A stretch of 64,000 nucleotides of DNA from Anaeramoeba flamelloides (taxonomy: Eukaryota; Metamonada; Anaeramoebidae): assembly GCA_027625915.1 (NCBI GenBank), contig JANTQA010000036.1, forward strand, positions 9,817,001-9,881,000, in the 5' to 3' direction. Under the pieces are notes generated by a model. That model searched no databases, had not been told where the DNA came from, and saw only the letters and a list, made by a program, of their open reading frames with translations. Position 1 is the stretch's first letter. Each line of letters begins with the position of its first letter. Of the stretch, positions 11,253 to 21,579 are shown piece after piece. Made by a program: the position numbers and the translations under genes.

Positions 11253-14200
11253 AACAATCCCTAACCAAACGAATATTGTATGGGATTTTAGTGATCTTAA
11301 AGTGTATTCATCACTCAAAACAGAGTGAACTATTTTAAAATATTCAGTTTTTGTGTCATTTTTTTTACAAGGATTACCTAAAACTTCTTTTCTTTCTTTA
11401 AAGTTTGTTCGACCTGCAATGAATTTTTTTCCACTTCGAATTTTAATTGATGGAAAAGGTTGTTTTATTGACTTAACTGAAAAAAAGTGTTTAGTTTCTG
11501 ATTTTAAAATCAAAATGTTGTCAAGATACCCAAGCTTAATACCAAACAATTATATGGTCTTAATTCTCCGTGGTTTAAATTTGCCATTTGTCCCGTTAGG
11601 AACAGATCAAATTGGCAAGTATTGTATCCCAAATTCTTTGGTTTTAATAATCCTTCAACAAAGCTATTTTCGATCCTATAAGAAAAATCCCACCATCACT
11701 CATTTAAGATTACCTCGTTCCAAACTTCCAAAAACAGAAAACGAAAAACTCAAAATCCATATTCAAAGTGTGTCTATTGAGCCATATGTAAAAAACTCTA
11801 TTTATATTCTCTTCTCTTTTTTAATAGACCTTATTTATTTTATTTTGTCTTAATTAATCTATTTCTCTAACCGATCACTTTTTGAACAAAAAACACAAAA
11901 ACAAAAACAAAAATAAAAACAAAAAAACAAAAAAACAAACCCAAAAACTTCAAACAAAAAACAAACAAAACACAAAAAACAAAACTTCATTCCTGGAAAT
12001 AAAATAACCAATTCTTAAAAATGAAATTGTTGTATTTTGAATTTGAATAAAAGAAAAAACAAAACTCCAAATTTTTCACTGCAAACGACAAATTCTCGGG
12101 CAATAAGTTTAAAGGTTTTTTTATAATTAGCCCATACTCCCTGCCACCTGAACCAATCATTAAGTATAACAGAAAATTTCATTTCCTTGTCAAGTTAACA
12201 ACCAAATATCATTCCAGTTGTAAGGTGACGTATAAAGAGTTTGAAAATATTAATAATTGGATGACAGTTTTAATTATCCAGATCCTCAAAAAAAGAAAAA
12301 TTTTTCAAAGTTATTCAGCTGTCCCAATTGAAAAAACTAAATTAAAAGAAGAAAAATTAATTACTGATGACAGCCCGAACAAAATTAAGAAAGACGAAAT
12401 CCAAAACGCACCAATAACACACACCACAACCCAAAAATTTTCAAATAATATTATTAGCCAAACCATCAAATCTGCAATTGAAAAAGTTGAAATAAAGCAT
12501 GAAAAATGGGATCCATTTTATTTTTTACCATGGTTTGTTCCAACAAAAACAAATTTGTCAAACCAATTGGACCCTCTTCAATATTCTTTAAAAATGCTCA
12601 AAGAAAATCTTAATGGCAATTTGTTATCAAAAGAATTAAAAGAATTTGCAAAAAAGAGAAAATTAACTTTGGATATGATTTATCCATATCGATTTTTATT
12701 AGATTCCATTTTTAAACATTGGTATGAAACACACAACCACGCATATATGAAAGAACACAGTGGAAGCCAAAAGAGAAACCCAAAAGAGATGGGGAAACAA
12801 AAGGCAAATAAATTGGAAAGTCAAGATCAAAAGGAAATTCAAAAACAACCAAAAACCAAAACATTTAATATATATAAAAATAAAATCTCGTATTTTGAAA
12901 TAAAAAACTATTTTCAAAAAATTCCTAAAAATCAAAGAAATAAAAATGATAAAAAAAATTATCATTTATTAAAATCAAAAATTGAAAATGAAGTTATTGT
13001 ATATGAAAAAGAATTTGACAATCATCCAGAAATAAAAAAAAAGAATTTAAAATTAAATCAATCATCACAAGGTGAAATTGATAATTCTGAAAGAATGAAG
13101 ACAAAATCAAATTCAGTAAATAAAACAGGCAATAACACAAATAATTACAACAACAGCAACAAGAACAACAACAATAACAATAACAATAACAACAATAATA
13201 ATAATAATAACAACAACAACAACAATAATAATAAAGGCAATAACTACAATAATAATCTTAGCCATTTAAAAAAACAAATAAAAAATATAAAGATTGGGGA
13301 TTCACCAAATAATGTCTTAAATCAAATAAATCCAAAAGAAATTTTTAATGAGAAATTTTATAATATTTTATTTTTTGCAAATGAATTCCAACGATTTATT
13401 TCTAAAAGATATATTTATTTCAAATTTCAAAAAAGATGGAACCATATTGATCGTATTTTATGGTCAAGACAGGTTACGAGTATATATTTATTTAAAGAAA
13501 AAATTATATCTTTAAAAGAATATTATTGGCAGAATTGGGGCGAAATCATTGGGGACGAATATTATCCATTACTTGTGTCATCAAAGTATCATTATATACA
13601 CGCAAGCAACAAGGAAATTCAACAATTTTTAAAAGATAATCTTGTCCAAATTGATCAGACAAAAAGAATGCTTGAAGATTCACAATGCCAATCAGCGAAA
13701 CTCTTAAAAGCAATACAAAAAAAGCAATTGAAACTGAATTTAATTAAAAACGGGCAAGAAAGGGCGAAAGAGGAGACAAACATTCAAAAATCAATTCAAC
13801 AAATGAAGGATTATCAAAAAAATCAAAGAGAAAGGGGAAACCAAGTGGATTATTTCACACCTCAATTGACTTATATTGCACCTTTAACATCACAGGTTAC
13901 TCATCTTTGTACCAATTTGCAAGAAGTTTTTGCCAAAATTGAAAACCAAACCAAATTAAAGAAATTTCAAGAGCAAAGCGGATTTCGGTTTAATAATATC
14001 AAATTATTGAAAACCGCTGTGAGACACTCATCTGTAATTGACGAGCAACATAAAATGAATAAGGAGGACAATCAGCGATTAGAATTTCTCGGTGACGCCG
14101 TTTTGGATTGGTATACTAGCTTAAGATTGTATTTCGTTTATAAGCATGCCAGCGAGGGGAAACTGACGGACATGCGATCATCATTAGTGAAAAATGAAAT

Positions 14201-15347
14201 ACTGTCCAAAATAGGCAAAGTGATCGGATTAGACGAAATAATAATGGTGAACCAGCAACAGATCACTTTACAAAAAGGTGGCAGGGCAAGGTCAAAGGCA
14301 CTTGCGGATTCAGTCGAGGCACTCATTGGTGCATATTTTTTAGATCAGGGTTTTGAGCGTGTGTGCGAATTCATTAGAAGCATTATGATTAGATGCAAAC
14401 GCAATTTTGAAAACGATGCAATCTTGAAGGAATATTTCCAATCACTGAAATTAATCAAATTGAAGGAACTCGTCGATTTGGATATGGACCCCCATTGGTC
14501 GATCAAAGGAGAGGAATCTATAAACTCAAACCAAAATACCTTTATCATGGACCATTATTTGCAAGTTTTGCAAAATGAAAAAAGCGAAATACACCGATTT
14601 GATAAGCTATTTACAACTACGGGCGAGCCAAGGGATTTATCAGAACTGGAAGAGGAAATAAATATCAAGTTTACAAACCCCCTAATTTTAAAAACCGCCT
14701 TTACACACACCACCTATGAAGGCAACCAGAAGAATTATGAAAGACTTGAATTTTTAGGTGATAACTTTTTGAAATTTGCTAGCTCTGTACACGTATATAA
14801 CAAATTCCCCAAGGCGACAGAGGGGCAAATGACAAAAATAGTACATCGCTATGTTGAGAATACATGCCAAATCGATATATCCCTCGATCTCAATTTTGAA
14901 AATTATTTGTTGTTTTCTCACAAGGGGTTCCCTCAAACTCGCGAAAAAAAAATTAAAATTCTTGGTGACCTTTATGAAAGCCTGGTCGGTGCATTAATTC
15001 AAGATCAAGGATTGAAAAAAACTTTCGATTTTGTAGGCAAAACTTTAATATCTTCAAAAAATCTCCTGCCCATTGAAATCTTAAATGAGCACCCAAAAAG
15101 TGTCCTCCTCCAATTCTCCCAGCAGTTCAAACTTGAAAACCCCCATTTTTATTCCATTGACCATCAAAATCAAACCGTTTTTGGTTGCTATTTCCTTAAT
15201 AAAATAATTACAACAGAAAAGGTGCATGAAAAAAAAATTGCTGAAAAGTTTTTATCATTGAAGGTTTTAAAGCTTTTATGGAACAAATATAAATATCAAT
15301 ATGGCGGTGAAACCGCAGTTAAGTTTTTTCTTACAAAGAAAAAATAA
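11253..15347 (+). CDS. Dicer (platform-PAZ-RNase IIIa-RNase IIIb-dsRBD), helicase not seen
   Basis: The main exon, starting at 12,054 or 12,108 and ending at TAA 15,347, encodes a Dicer core that cuts double-stranded RNA into small RNAs. In order it shows: a platform segment (GFFIISPYSLPPEPI ... VTYKEFENINNWM); a PAZ domain whose C-terminal half has ISLKEYYWQNWGEI and YYPLL; a connector (YFTPQLTYIAPLTSQV); RNase IIIa (RLEFLGDAVLDW, ALADSVEALIGAY); RNase IIIb (RLEFLGDNFLKF, KILGDLYESLVGAL); and a dsRBD-like tail. Both RNase III domains keep the E-x3-D and D-x2-E acidic residues, so both look active. An Asn-rich insert splits PAZ (about 13,130-13,240). The frame is open upstream of the first ATG (12,261), so upstream exons exist. 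Phase-matched candidates are 11,253-11,301 and 11,404-11,787 (introns 102 bp and about 270-320 bp); their product is unrecognised and the start codon is unknown. No DExD/H helicase frame lies within 4 kb upstream. Confidence 0.9.
13130..13243 (+). repeat. Asn-codon repeat inside Dicer PAZ domain
   Basis: A run of mixed AAC and AAT codons encodes about 25 uninterrupted asparagines flanked by more N-rich sequence. Codons are mixed rather than pure, which argues for an old, translated tract rather than a fresh microsatellite expansion. It lies within the insert that separates the two halves of the PAZ domain. Confidence 0.9.
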
Positions 15348-15359
15348 ATAATATTTTAT

Positions 15360-15640
15360 GGCCAAATGGTTCCAGATGATTTAATCTTAATTTATAAAAG
15401 GAAATAAAAAATTATTTAAATCAAAAATTAAATTCAATATATGAAATTATTATTCAATCATTTGGGTTAAAACCCGATAAAGACAAAACAGTTATATCAA
15501 AATATTTTTAAAAAATATTAAATATTTAGGTATTGATTTGGAGAAAAATTTCACATATATGGTTGATAATTTGAAAAAAAAATCTAAAGAAACATATGAC
15601 AACAGTACAAACAATACTTTGATAGCAATTTGTTGAATAT
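15360..15640 (+). mobile_element. LINE reverse-transcriptase remnant
   Basis: Starting about a dozen bases after the Dicer stop codon, broken frames read PDDLILIYKRK (compare the RT active-site box YADDLIL), then FNHLG..NPDKDKT (compare the 'GLxxNxxKT' segment), then IKYLGIDLEKNFTYMVDN (compare the KYLGI segment downstream of RT in L1-like LINEs). The pieces occur in the right order over about 280 bp, with stop codons and frame changes between them. It is a decayed, truncated fragment; neither a LINE 5' end nor a poly-A tail is seen. I rate the family assignment as moderate. Confidence 0.5.
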
Positions 15641-15851
15641 TTTTTTATAAAAATTAGATTATTCAAATTTTTTATATTAAGTCAATCAAATATATGGATT
15701 AGAAATTTTTAATTATGAAATAAAAACGATAAATTATTCAAATTCTTGGATTAATTCAGGTATTGCTGAAATGTGACAAATAAACAGAAAGTATACCAAT
15801 TTTTATTTACAAAACAGAATTTAAAATTGAAAATATTGTAATTTTAATAAG

Positions 15852-17949
15852 TTAAGGGAGTAGCCACACCATAAGACATGATGAAAATTTGAGAGAGGCG
15901 AGAGAAGAGTATTTTATATTAGTGGCGTGTGATCGTAGATTCTCTAAAAATTTTTTTAAAAAAATTATTTGATAATTTTTTTTTTAGTAATGTAATACAA
16001 TAAAAAAAGAGAAAAATGATTATAAAATTGGTTCAATTTTTATTTTTTTTTATAATAAATTTTTTTTTTGGGAGAAGATAGTTTTTGATTTGTAGAATGA
16101 AACTTATAGCTATTTTGTGGTTTAAATTTTGATAAAATAGAATCATATTCCCTTCTCCAATTCCACCAAACCCAACTGTTTAGAACCCTAACCAGATATG
16201 TTTTGGGGTAATTATTATTTTTCGGAATCCTTCGAGCTATTAAAGCATTGAAAGACTCATTACAATTAGTTCGATACCCTTTATAAATTTTTTCTCCATA
16301 TTTTTCAAAAAATAATTTCATTTTATTTTTTAATAAAGCTTCTACTTCTTTTGTTAATTTTTGTCGAATTTCAAGTGAATTTTTTCTATTGAAAAAAGTT
16401 TTTCTTTTGACTAAATGTTCATCATTACAATCTAAAAATCCCAATTTTTTTACCCCAGTGCATTTACTTTTATTACAACTCTCATGCAGATTTTTTGAAT
16501 GGTTAAAAAATGTAAATGCCATTTTTTGAAAATCATTGGAATTATTAGGATAAGTTTTTAGACAATTTTTTAACCAATCAGTCCATCTTTTTGAAAACTG
16601 CCGTGAAAAGGAAAAGCATCTCAGTAAAACATTTAATTTGATTTGTTCCTTCGACTTTCTCCAATTTTCAAATTGCCTTTGATAAAATTTAAAAAAATGA
16701 TTAATATCAAAATACTCTTTTATTTCCTCGCCATAAATATTTTTGATAATTCCAAATGATTTCAAATCCAAATCATGAACAATACCAACCAAATTTAAGC
16801 CAAATTTCTTTAAAAAAACAAAAAGACTGATGCAATAAATAACCTTCCATTAAACTACTGTGAATTTTTTTTTCAAAATAAAAAGGTTCGAATTGGGAAT
16901 TTTCATCCTCGCTAGTCTTCATTGAAGCAGAAAATATGACTTTATTTTTTAGCTCTTTAATCCCATCAATAATAATTAAAGAAACTGTACATTCTCTCCC
17001 AGAACGTCTTGAACTCCATCTTCCATCATACCCTATCACAATTTGCCTTTTTTTTGGTATTTCTTCAAAATCGTAATAATTTTTTTTTGGATAAAATTTA
17101 AAAAGAGATTATTCAACTTGCAAATTTCTTGGTAATAGGTTCTTTCTGAAAAATCAACAAATCTACTCAACTGATTATAACTTAAACCTTTTTTCAACAT
17201 ATAAGCAATATCATCAATGTAATCAGCATTTATTTTTTCTTTTTTATTTGAGTTTTTTTTTTCAAAATCAAAAAAAAATTCTTTTTTATGATTTTTATGG
17301 ATGATTTTAGATGATACAAACCTTCCATTAGAGTCTCTTTTTTTTGATTTCAATTTTCGGCCTTTCATTAGAACAAATTTACAGCGCAGTGGTCTTGTTA
17401 AATATTCTTTTCTTTTCGAAGAATTCAACTTCCTTAGTTGCTGTGAAGTATTTTTGATGAACATAAAAAAAGTGTCGTTGTTGATTCTGATGCGTAATTG
17501 GCACTTAATCAAAATATTCACCCTATTCGTGTTTCCTTTTGTGATTCTCCCAATTGTGATGTTGTTGTTCTTTTTAAACAAAATCCATTTATCCCAAATG
17601 TCACTGATAATAAAATCTTCACGATTGCTTTTTGATGTCATGAAAAAAAAATCAAAAATGAACAAACAATAAAAAATGAAAAAAATAAATGCCACAATAG
17701 AATATTGAGAAAAGGATAAAAGATAAGTCATTCCACATTAGAAATACTATTTTTCACAATTCAACTCAATATTCTATTGTGGCAATTTCTTTGAGACTTT
17801 GAAAAAAAAAATTGTAAAATTTAATGAATGAAGCACTTTCAATAATGAAAATCAATGAGTTACAACCAAAGTAAAAAATGTTGTTTTCTGATCCACTTCA
17901 AAATTGCAAAAAAATGAAAAAAAATTCTTTACCGTGGCTACTCCCTTAA
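15852..17949 (-). mobile_element. Kolobok-like DNA transposon with TTAA flanks
   Basis: The element is bounded by TTAA at 15,852-15,855 and 17,946-17,949, immediately followed inside by the 12-bp terminal inverted repeat GGGAGTAGCCAC (15,856-15,867, mirrored at 17,934-17,945). It carries a transposase on the minus strand (16,040-17,641). TTAA target duplication plus this transposase type points to the Kolobok superfamily; piggyBac also uses TTAA, but the protein does not look like it. A subterminal 19-bp inverted repeat, GCCACAATAGAATATTGAG (17,690-17,708 against 17,764-17,782), lies around the transposase start. The element is about 2.1 kb and both termini are intact. Confidence 0.8.
16040..17641 (-). 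pseudogene. DDE transposase of the Kolobok-like element, two frameshifts
   Basis: Three overlapping minus-strand frames make up one transposase of about 530 residues. The N-terminal part starts at ATG 17,641 (MTSKSNREDF) and includes FVDFSERTYYQEICKLNN, a helix-turn-helix-like stretch. The middle frame carries VIGYDGRWSSRRSGRE with the first catalytic Asp. The last frame carries IVHDLDLKSFGIIKN (second Asp), YFDINHFFK, a Cys/His cluster (ESCNKSKC, DCNDEH) and TNCNESFNALIARRIPKN with the likely catalytic Glu. The shifts fall at homopolymers, near 17,080-17,088 (a run of nine) and near 16,810. They may be real decay or run-length errors in the sequence. If either reading is an error, the enzyme could be intact. 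Ends at TAA near 16,040. Confidence 0.72.
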
Positions 17950-18075
17950 AAAAAATTTAAATTCAAAAATAAATTAAAAAAATTTTATCTCTTCACTTCT
18001 TTTGAAAAATTACTAAAATTCAACCAAAGAACAAATAATAAAATCAATTGAAATTCAAAATATTTAATTGTGATA

Positions 18076-18096
18076 AATGTGTGTGTGTGTGTGTTT
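18076..18096. repeat. (GT)n microsatellite
   Basis: A short run of about eight to nine GT units in AT-rich DNA just after the TTAA transposon. Confidence 0.8.
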
Positions 18097-18219
18097 ACAT
18101 ATAATGAATTATTGAATTCGAATAATTGGAAACGGAGTTATATTTTTTTTAAATTTTTGATTTGATGATAAATAAATGATAGATTTTCAAAACAAAAAGA
18201 AAAATAAAAAAAAAAAATG

Positions 18220-19050
18220 CTGTTGGCTTTTATAGTATTTGACCGAATAGAGAAGAATCTTAAATTTTACTTTATTCCTTTGAATTCTGGGAACCCGGCG
18301 TTAGGTTTTTTTTAATTTGAGAAATAAAAATAAATTTTTTGAAATTTTCTTTTAATTTCTCAAATTAAAAAAATTTGCCATTAGCTTTTACAGTCAGTTT
18401 CACTTTTAAGGCACAAACATTCAACGAAATTTAAGGCACAATAAAAATCTCAAATTAAAGCACAAAATTCAAATTCTAGTAAAATAAATTGTAAAAAAAT
18501 AAAATTCCAAATTTTGTGCCTTAATTTGAGATTTTTTTGTGCCTTAAATTTCGTTGAATGTTTGTGCCTTAAAAGTGAAACTGACTGTACAGAATTCAAA
18601 GGAATAGAGTAAAATCTTTGATTTTTCTCCATTCTTTTGAATTCTGGAAAAGATAGGCACTCCATGACACCCCATGGCACTTGGTGGCACTTTTCGTTAG
18701 ATTTTCCAGAATTTAAATGATTGAGTAAAATAGATGTTTTTCTTTCTTCTTTTGAATCCTGGAAAAGGAACTTTGTTTTTTTTTGAATTTTAGAAATTCA
18801 AAAAAAACACTGTTCTATTTTCTCGAGTTTTCTGTTTGTTTGTAAAATCTACCGATTTTCGTTAGGTTTTTTTTTACTTTCGAAATAAACCGAAAATTTA
18901 TTAAAATTTTCTGTTTATTTCAAAAAGTAAAAAAAACCTAGAACACTTCACAAATAAAATAGAAAACCTCAAAAAAAACCTAGAACACTTCACAGATAAG
19001 CAAAAAACCATAGGAAAAGCTTGGCACATGGTGGGACTATGCAATACAAA
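18220..19050. repeat. Compound hairpin repeat cluster, copy 2, with nested MITE
   Basis: This carries the same palindromic units as the cluster at 1,500-2,200: CAGAATTCAAAGGAATAGAG with its mirrored partner, and arms of the type AAACCTAGAACACTTCACA repeated in tandem at about 18,930-18,990. A short GGCACTYYATG-type tandem (GGCACTCCATGACACCCCATG...) lies at about 18,655-18,695. A MITE (18,391-18,587) is inserted inside one of the hairpins, so the hairpin cluster is older than that insertion. Confidence 0.7.
18391..18587. mobile_element. TA-flanked palindromic MITE, copy 3 (best preserved)
   Basis: 197 bp from CAGTCAGTTTCACTTTTAAG to its near-perfect inverse CTTAAAAGTGAAACTGACTG, with TA at 18,389-18,390 and 18,588-18,589. 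The arms are nearly fully complementary, so this is probably the youngest of the four copies. It interrupts a hairpin of the compound repeat. Confidence 0.85.
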
Positions 19051-19099
19051 ACGAAAATATCTCACAATAATTACAAATCAAAATTCTTTATTTACAACA

Positions 19100-19350
19100 C
19101 AATTATATCAAAGTTATCAATCAAGTTCAACAATTCTAAAATCCAGGGCATATATTAATGGCTTAAGTAGATTTAATTGTGTAATAAATGAAAAAGATTC
19201 TCTCCATTAAAACATAAACAAGAAAGAAATAATCGAAAATATTGAGAATTTTTTATGGCAATTTTCTTCTTATGGAAAAAAGGATTAATATCTCATTATA
19301 AATAAAAAGAAATAAATCTCAATAAATTAATTTTAAAGCAAGAAAATTTG
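19100..19350 (+). mobile_element. Possible LINE 3' fragment
   Basis: The frame over 19,028-19,210 ends ...SRAYINGLSRFNCVINEKD. After a stop, an adjoining frame reads IENIENFLWQFSSYGKKGL at about 19,230-19,290. The FLW..(G)K pattern resembles the C-terminal region of LINE reverse transcriptases. A related stretch is at 1,090-1,160. The similarity is short and the assignment weak; it could be coincidence within a non-coding repeat. Confidence 0.25.
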
Positions 19351-19364
19351 AAATTATTTTCATT

Positions 19365-19456
19365 GATCAATAATTGTAGGATCTATGATTTTAAGCTTAA
19401 AATTACCTTTGAGAAAATTTAAGTATTTAGGTATATGACGTGTAATTTGCACTTAT
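19365..19456 (+). repeat. Left arm of an inverted repeat pair
   Basis: About 90 bp beginning TTGATCAATAATTGTAGGATC. It is mirrored with high identity at 21,194-21,284. Diverged direct copies are near 660-780 and 1,230-1,330. Confidence 0.75.
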
Positions 19457-19703
19457 TTATTAATAATAAGAAAAAATAAATCACTTTTTTATTTTATTTT
19501 TTTATTTTGTCTTTTTTTTGAGCTAATATATATTTTTTTTTTCTAAAAAGTCGGGCTCAAAGTAAAAATAAGAATTAATGATATCCCACCTTTTTACAAC
19601 TAGGTCGTTTTAGATTTAAAAAATAAACTATACTATCTTTACTGATAAAATCAAAATAATGATTGATATTATTTGCTGAGATGTTTTCCGAATTATATAT
19701 ATA

Positions 19704-19737
<34 letters not shown>

Positions 19738-19741
<4 letters not shown>

Positions 19742-21159
19742 CAATTCCAAAAATTGGGGCATACCTTCAAAATCAATTTAATTCCAAGAAAAGTGATATT
19801 TGACTCTTAAATAGAAACATTAGATATTAACAATCAATGTAAATAATTTTAAAGTTAATTATTTATCATTTTTTTTCATTATTTTTTGATTTTTGATTTT
19901 CAATAATTGTTTTAATTTTTTTTGGATTCTTTTTTTTTCAAAACTTTTCGAAAAACTCAAAATCACTTTAAAATGAAATTTAAAAGTTTTCATTCTGATC
20001 ACAAAAAAAAATATTTTTTTCTCATAAAGAAAAAAGATTCTTTTTTTTTTTTTTTTCCATTAAAGAGTGGGTACTAAAAGTCCACCTGTTTGCCCGAATC
20101 CCTAATTTGAATTAGAGATATTGTTGAACCAAGTGAGAGCTGGTCATTTCTCCCAAAAATCGGATTCGCTGCATAAATTGAGAGGGATTTTGTTCCAATT
20201 CCGTTCAGTTTTATAATAGTCAAAAAGATTCAATTCGGTCAAACGATTTCCTCAAAGAATTAGTGGTTCTAAGAAGCATAAGCCCGATTTTTAATTAAAA
20301 TTACACCGTGGTGGCTATTTGAGAAAATGGTAAACAATAAGAAATAATGGTTAAGGGAATAGAACCCCGGCCTTCAGATTGTACACTGGGTTGTGTTTCC
20401 ACTTGCCCATACCGGTTCTCTAAAAGATTCTTTTTTTATCGATAAAAAAATTTTTTGAAAAAAAATCATGATATGGTGTGTTAGGGTACATGGCCTACAA
20501 ACAGAACTTATTATTATTAATAGAAGTGTGAATATTGAATGTATTATTAATGATATTATCAAAAAAATCAAAGGAAATTCAACTCGCTAATTCAGAATAT
20601 AGTGAGTTGAAATGGATTTTCCAAAAGGATGGAGCTTGTCCACATACCTCAAAAAAAAAAAAAACTCAAACTTACTTAAATCGGGGATGTAATTTTCTGG
20701 GCCCTTGACCCCCAATTCCACAAATTTAAATCCATTTGGGAATTTATGGATACTAAACTGAAAAATTGTAACCAAATAACGAAGAAGAATTTATTAAAAT
20801 TTTCACTAATGTAGGAAATACTTTGAGTTGGGAAATCTAAGATAATTAGTAAACTCTATATTTAAAACGATAGATTTAGTTATCAAAAGACAAGCTGAAT
20901 CTATTAATAGTTTTTATTAATTTTTCTTTCAATAAAAATGGATTTTTTGGTAACCGTGTTCCAAAAATAGGGCACACTTTTTTTTATTTTTTCTTTTTTA
21001 TTTTTCGAATTGAATTTTAAATTTACTATAAAATATATAAATAGTATTGGTTAAATATTTTCGGGTCTTTTATTGTTTGTAAGTTCAAGTATCATGTATT
21101 TTGGAGTATATTTTTAATAATGTAATTTTTTTGTGTGTCCCATTTTTTGGAATTGAGTT
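19738..21159 (+). mobile_element. Mariner/Tc1-type transposon, decayed
   Basis: A 1.42-kb element with terminal inverted repeat AACTCAATTCCAAAAA followed by TTGGGGCA (left, 19,738 on) and its inverse TTTTTTGGAATTGAGTT (right, to 21,159). It is flanked by TA inside an (AT)n microsatellite on both sides. Length, TA target and TIR fit the mariner/Tc1 superfamily. Its transposase (20,080-20,775) is broken by several stops. The element splits the AT tract (19,690-19,737 and 21,160-21,182), so the tract was the target. Confidence 0.78.
20080..20775 (+). pseudogene. Broken mariner transposase
   Basis: Fragments in the expected order: MIWCVRVHG at about 20,470 (compare MVWGxIxxxG), then FQKDGACPHTS at about 20,627-20,660 (compare FQQDGAPxH, which holds the second catalytic Asp), then LGPLTPNSTNLNPFGNLW at about 20,697-20,750 (compare WPPxSPDLNPIENLW). 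The third catalytic position reads Asn instead of Asp. In-frame stops interrupt both the upstream helix-turn-helix region and the region after NLW, so no enzyme is made. No full-length frame remains. Confidence 0.7.
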
Positions 21160-21193
21160 TATATATATATATATATATATATTATAGAGAAAG

Positions 21194-21284
21194 AAGTGGA
21201 AATTACACTTGAGTTGACCAAATACTTAAATTTCCTCAAAGGTAATTTAAGCTTAAAATCATAGATCCTACAATTATTGATCAA
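21194..21284 (-). repeat. Right arm of the inverted repeat pair
   Basis: The inverse of 19,365-19,456; both contain GATCTATGATTTTAAGCTTA and ACCTTTGAG in opposite orientation. The pair brackets the mariner element and the AT microsatellite. Confidence 0.75.
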
Positions 21285-21299
21285 TGAAAATAATCTCAA

Positions 21300-21543
21300 A
21301 ATAGCACTTTTTAATTATTAAATTGCATTTATTTTATTTAAAAATATTGACAAATTATTTTTATAGGAAAGATATATCTATTATAATTTATCAATATTTT
21401 AACTTATTTAACTCTTTAATCTGATTAATCAAAATTTTGAAATTCATTGTTTGTGTTGGGATTTACCAACAGTGCTCTAATGGTTAGAAATATAAAAGTA
21501 ATAAATAAAAAACAATAAAAAATGTAAAATAATACTGAAAATA

Positions 21544-21579
<36 letters not shown>

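Noticed and set aside
11208-11549. 113-codon frame on the minus strand over the Dicer 5' exons
   Set aside because: Antisense shadow of the plus-strand exon 11,404-11,787; no family motif and no splice context.
12225-12227. Start of Dicer at 12,225
   Set aside because: The codon is GTG and the frame remains open and conserved (platform domain) well upstream.
20345-20420. GC-richer stretch as a possible tRNA
   Set aside because: No TTCGANNC loop or acceptor stem pairing; it lies within the mariner transposase remnant.
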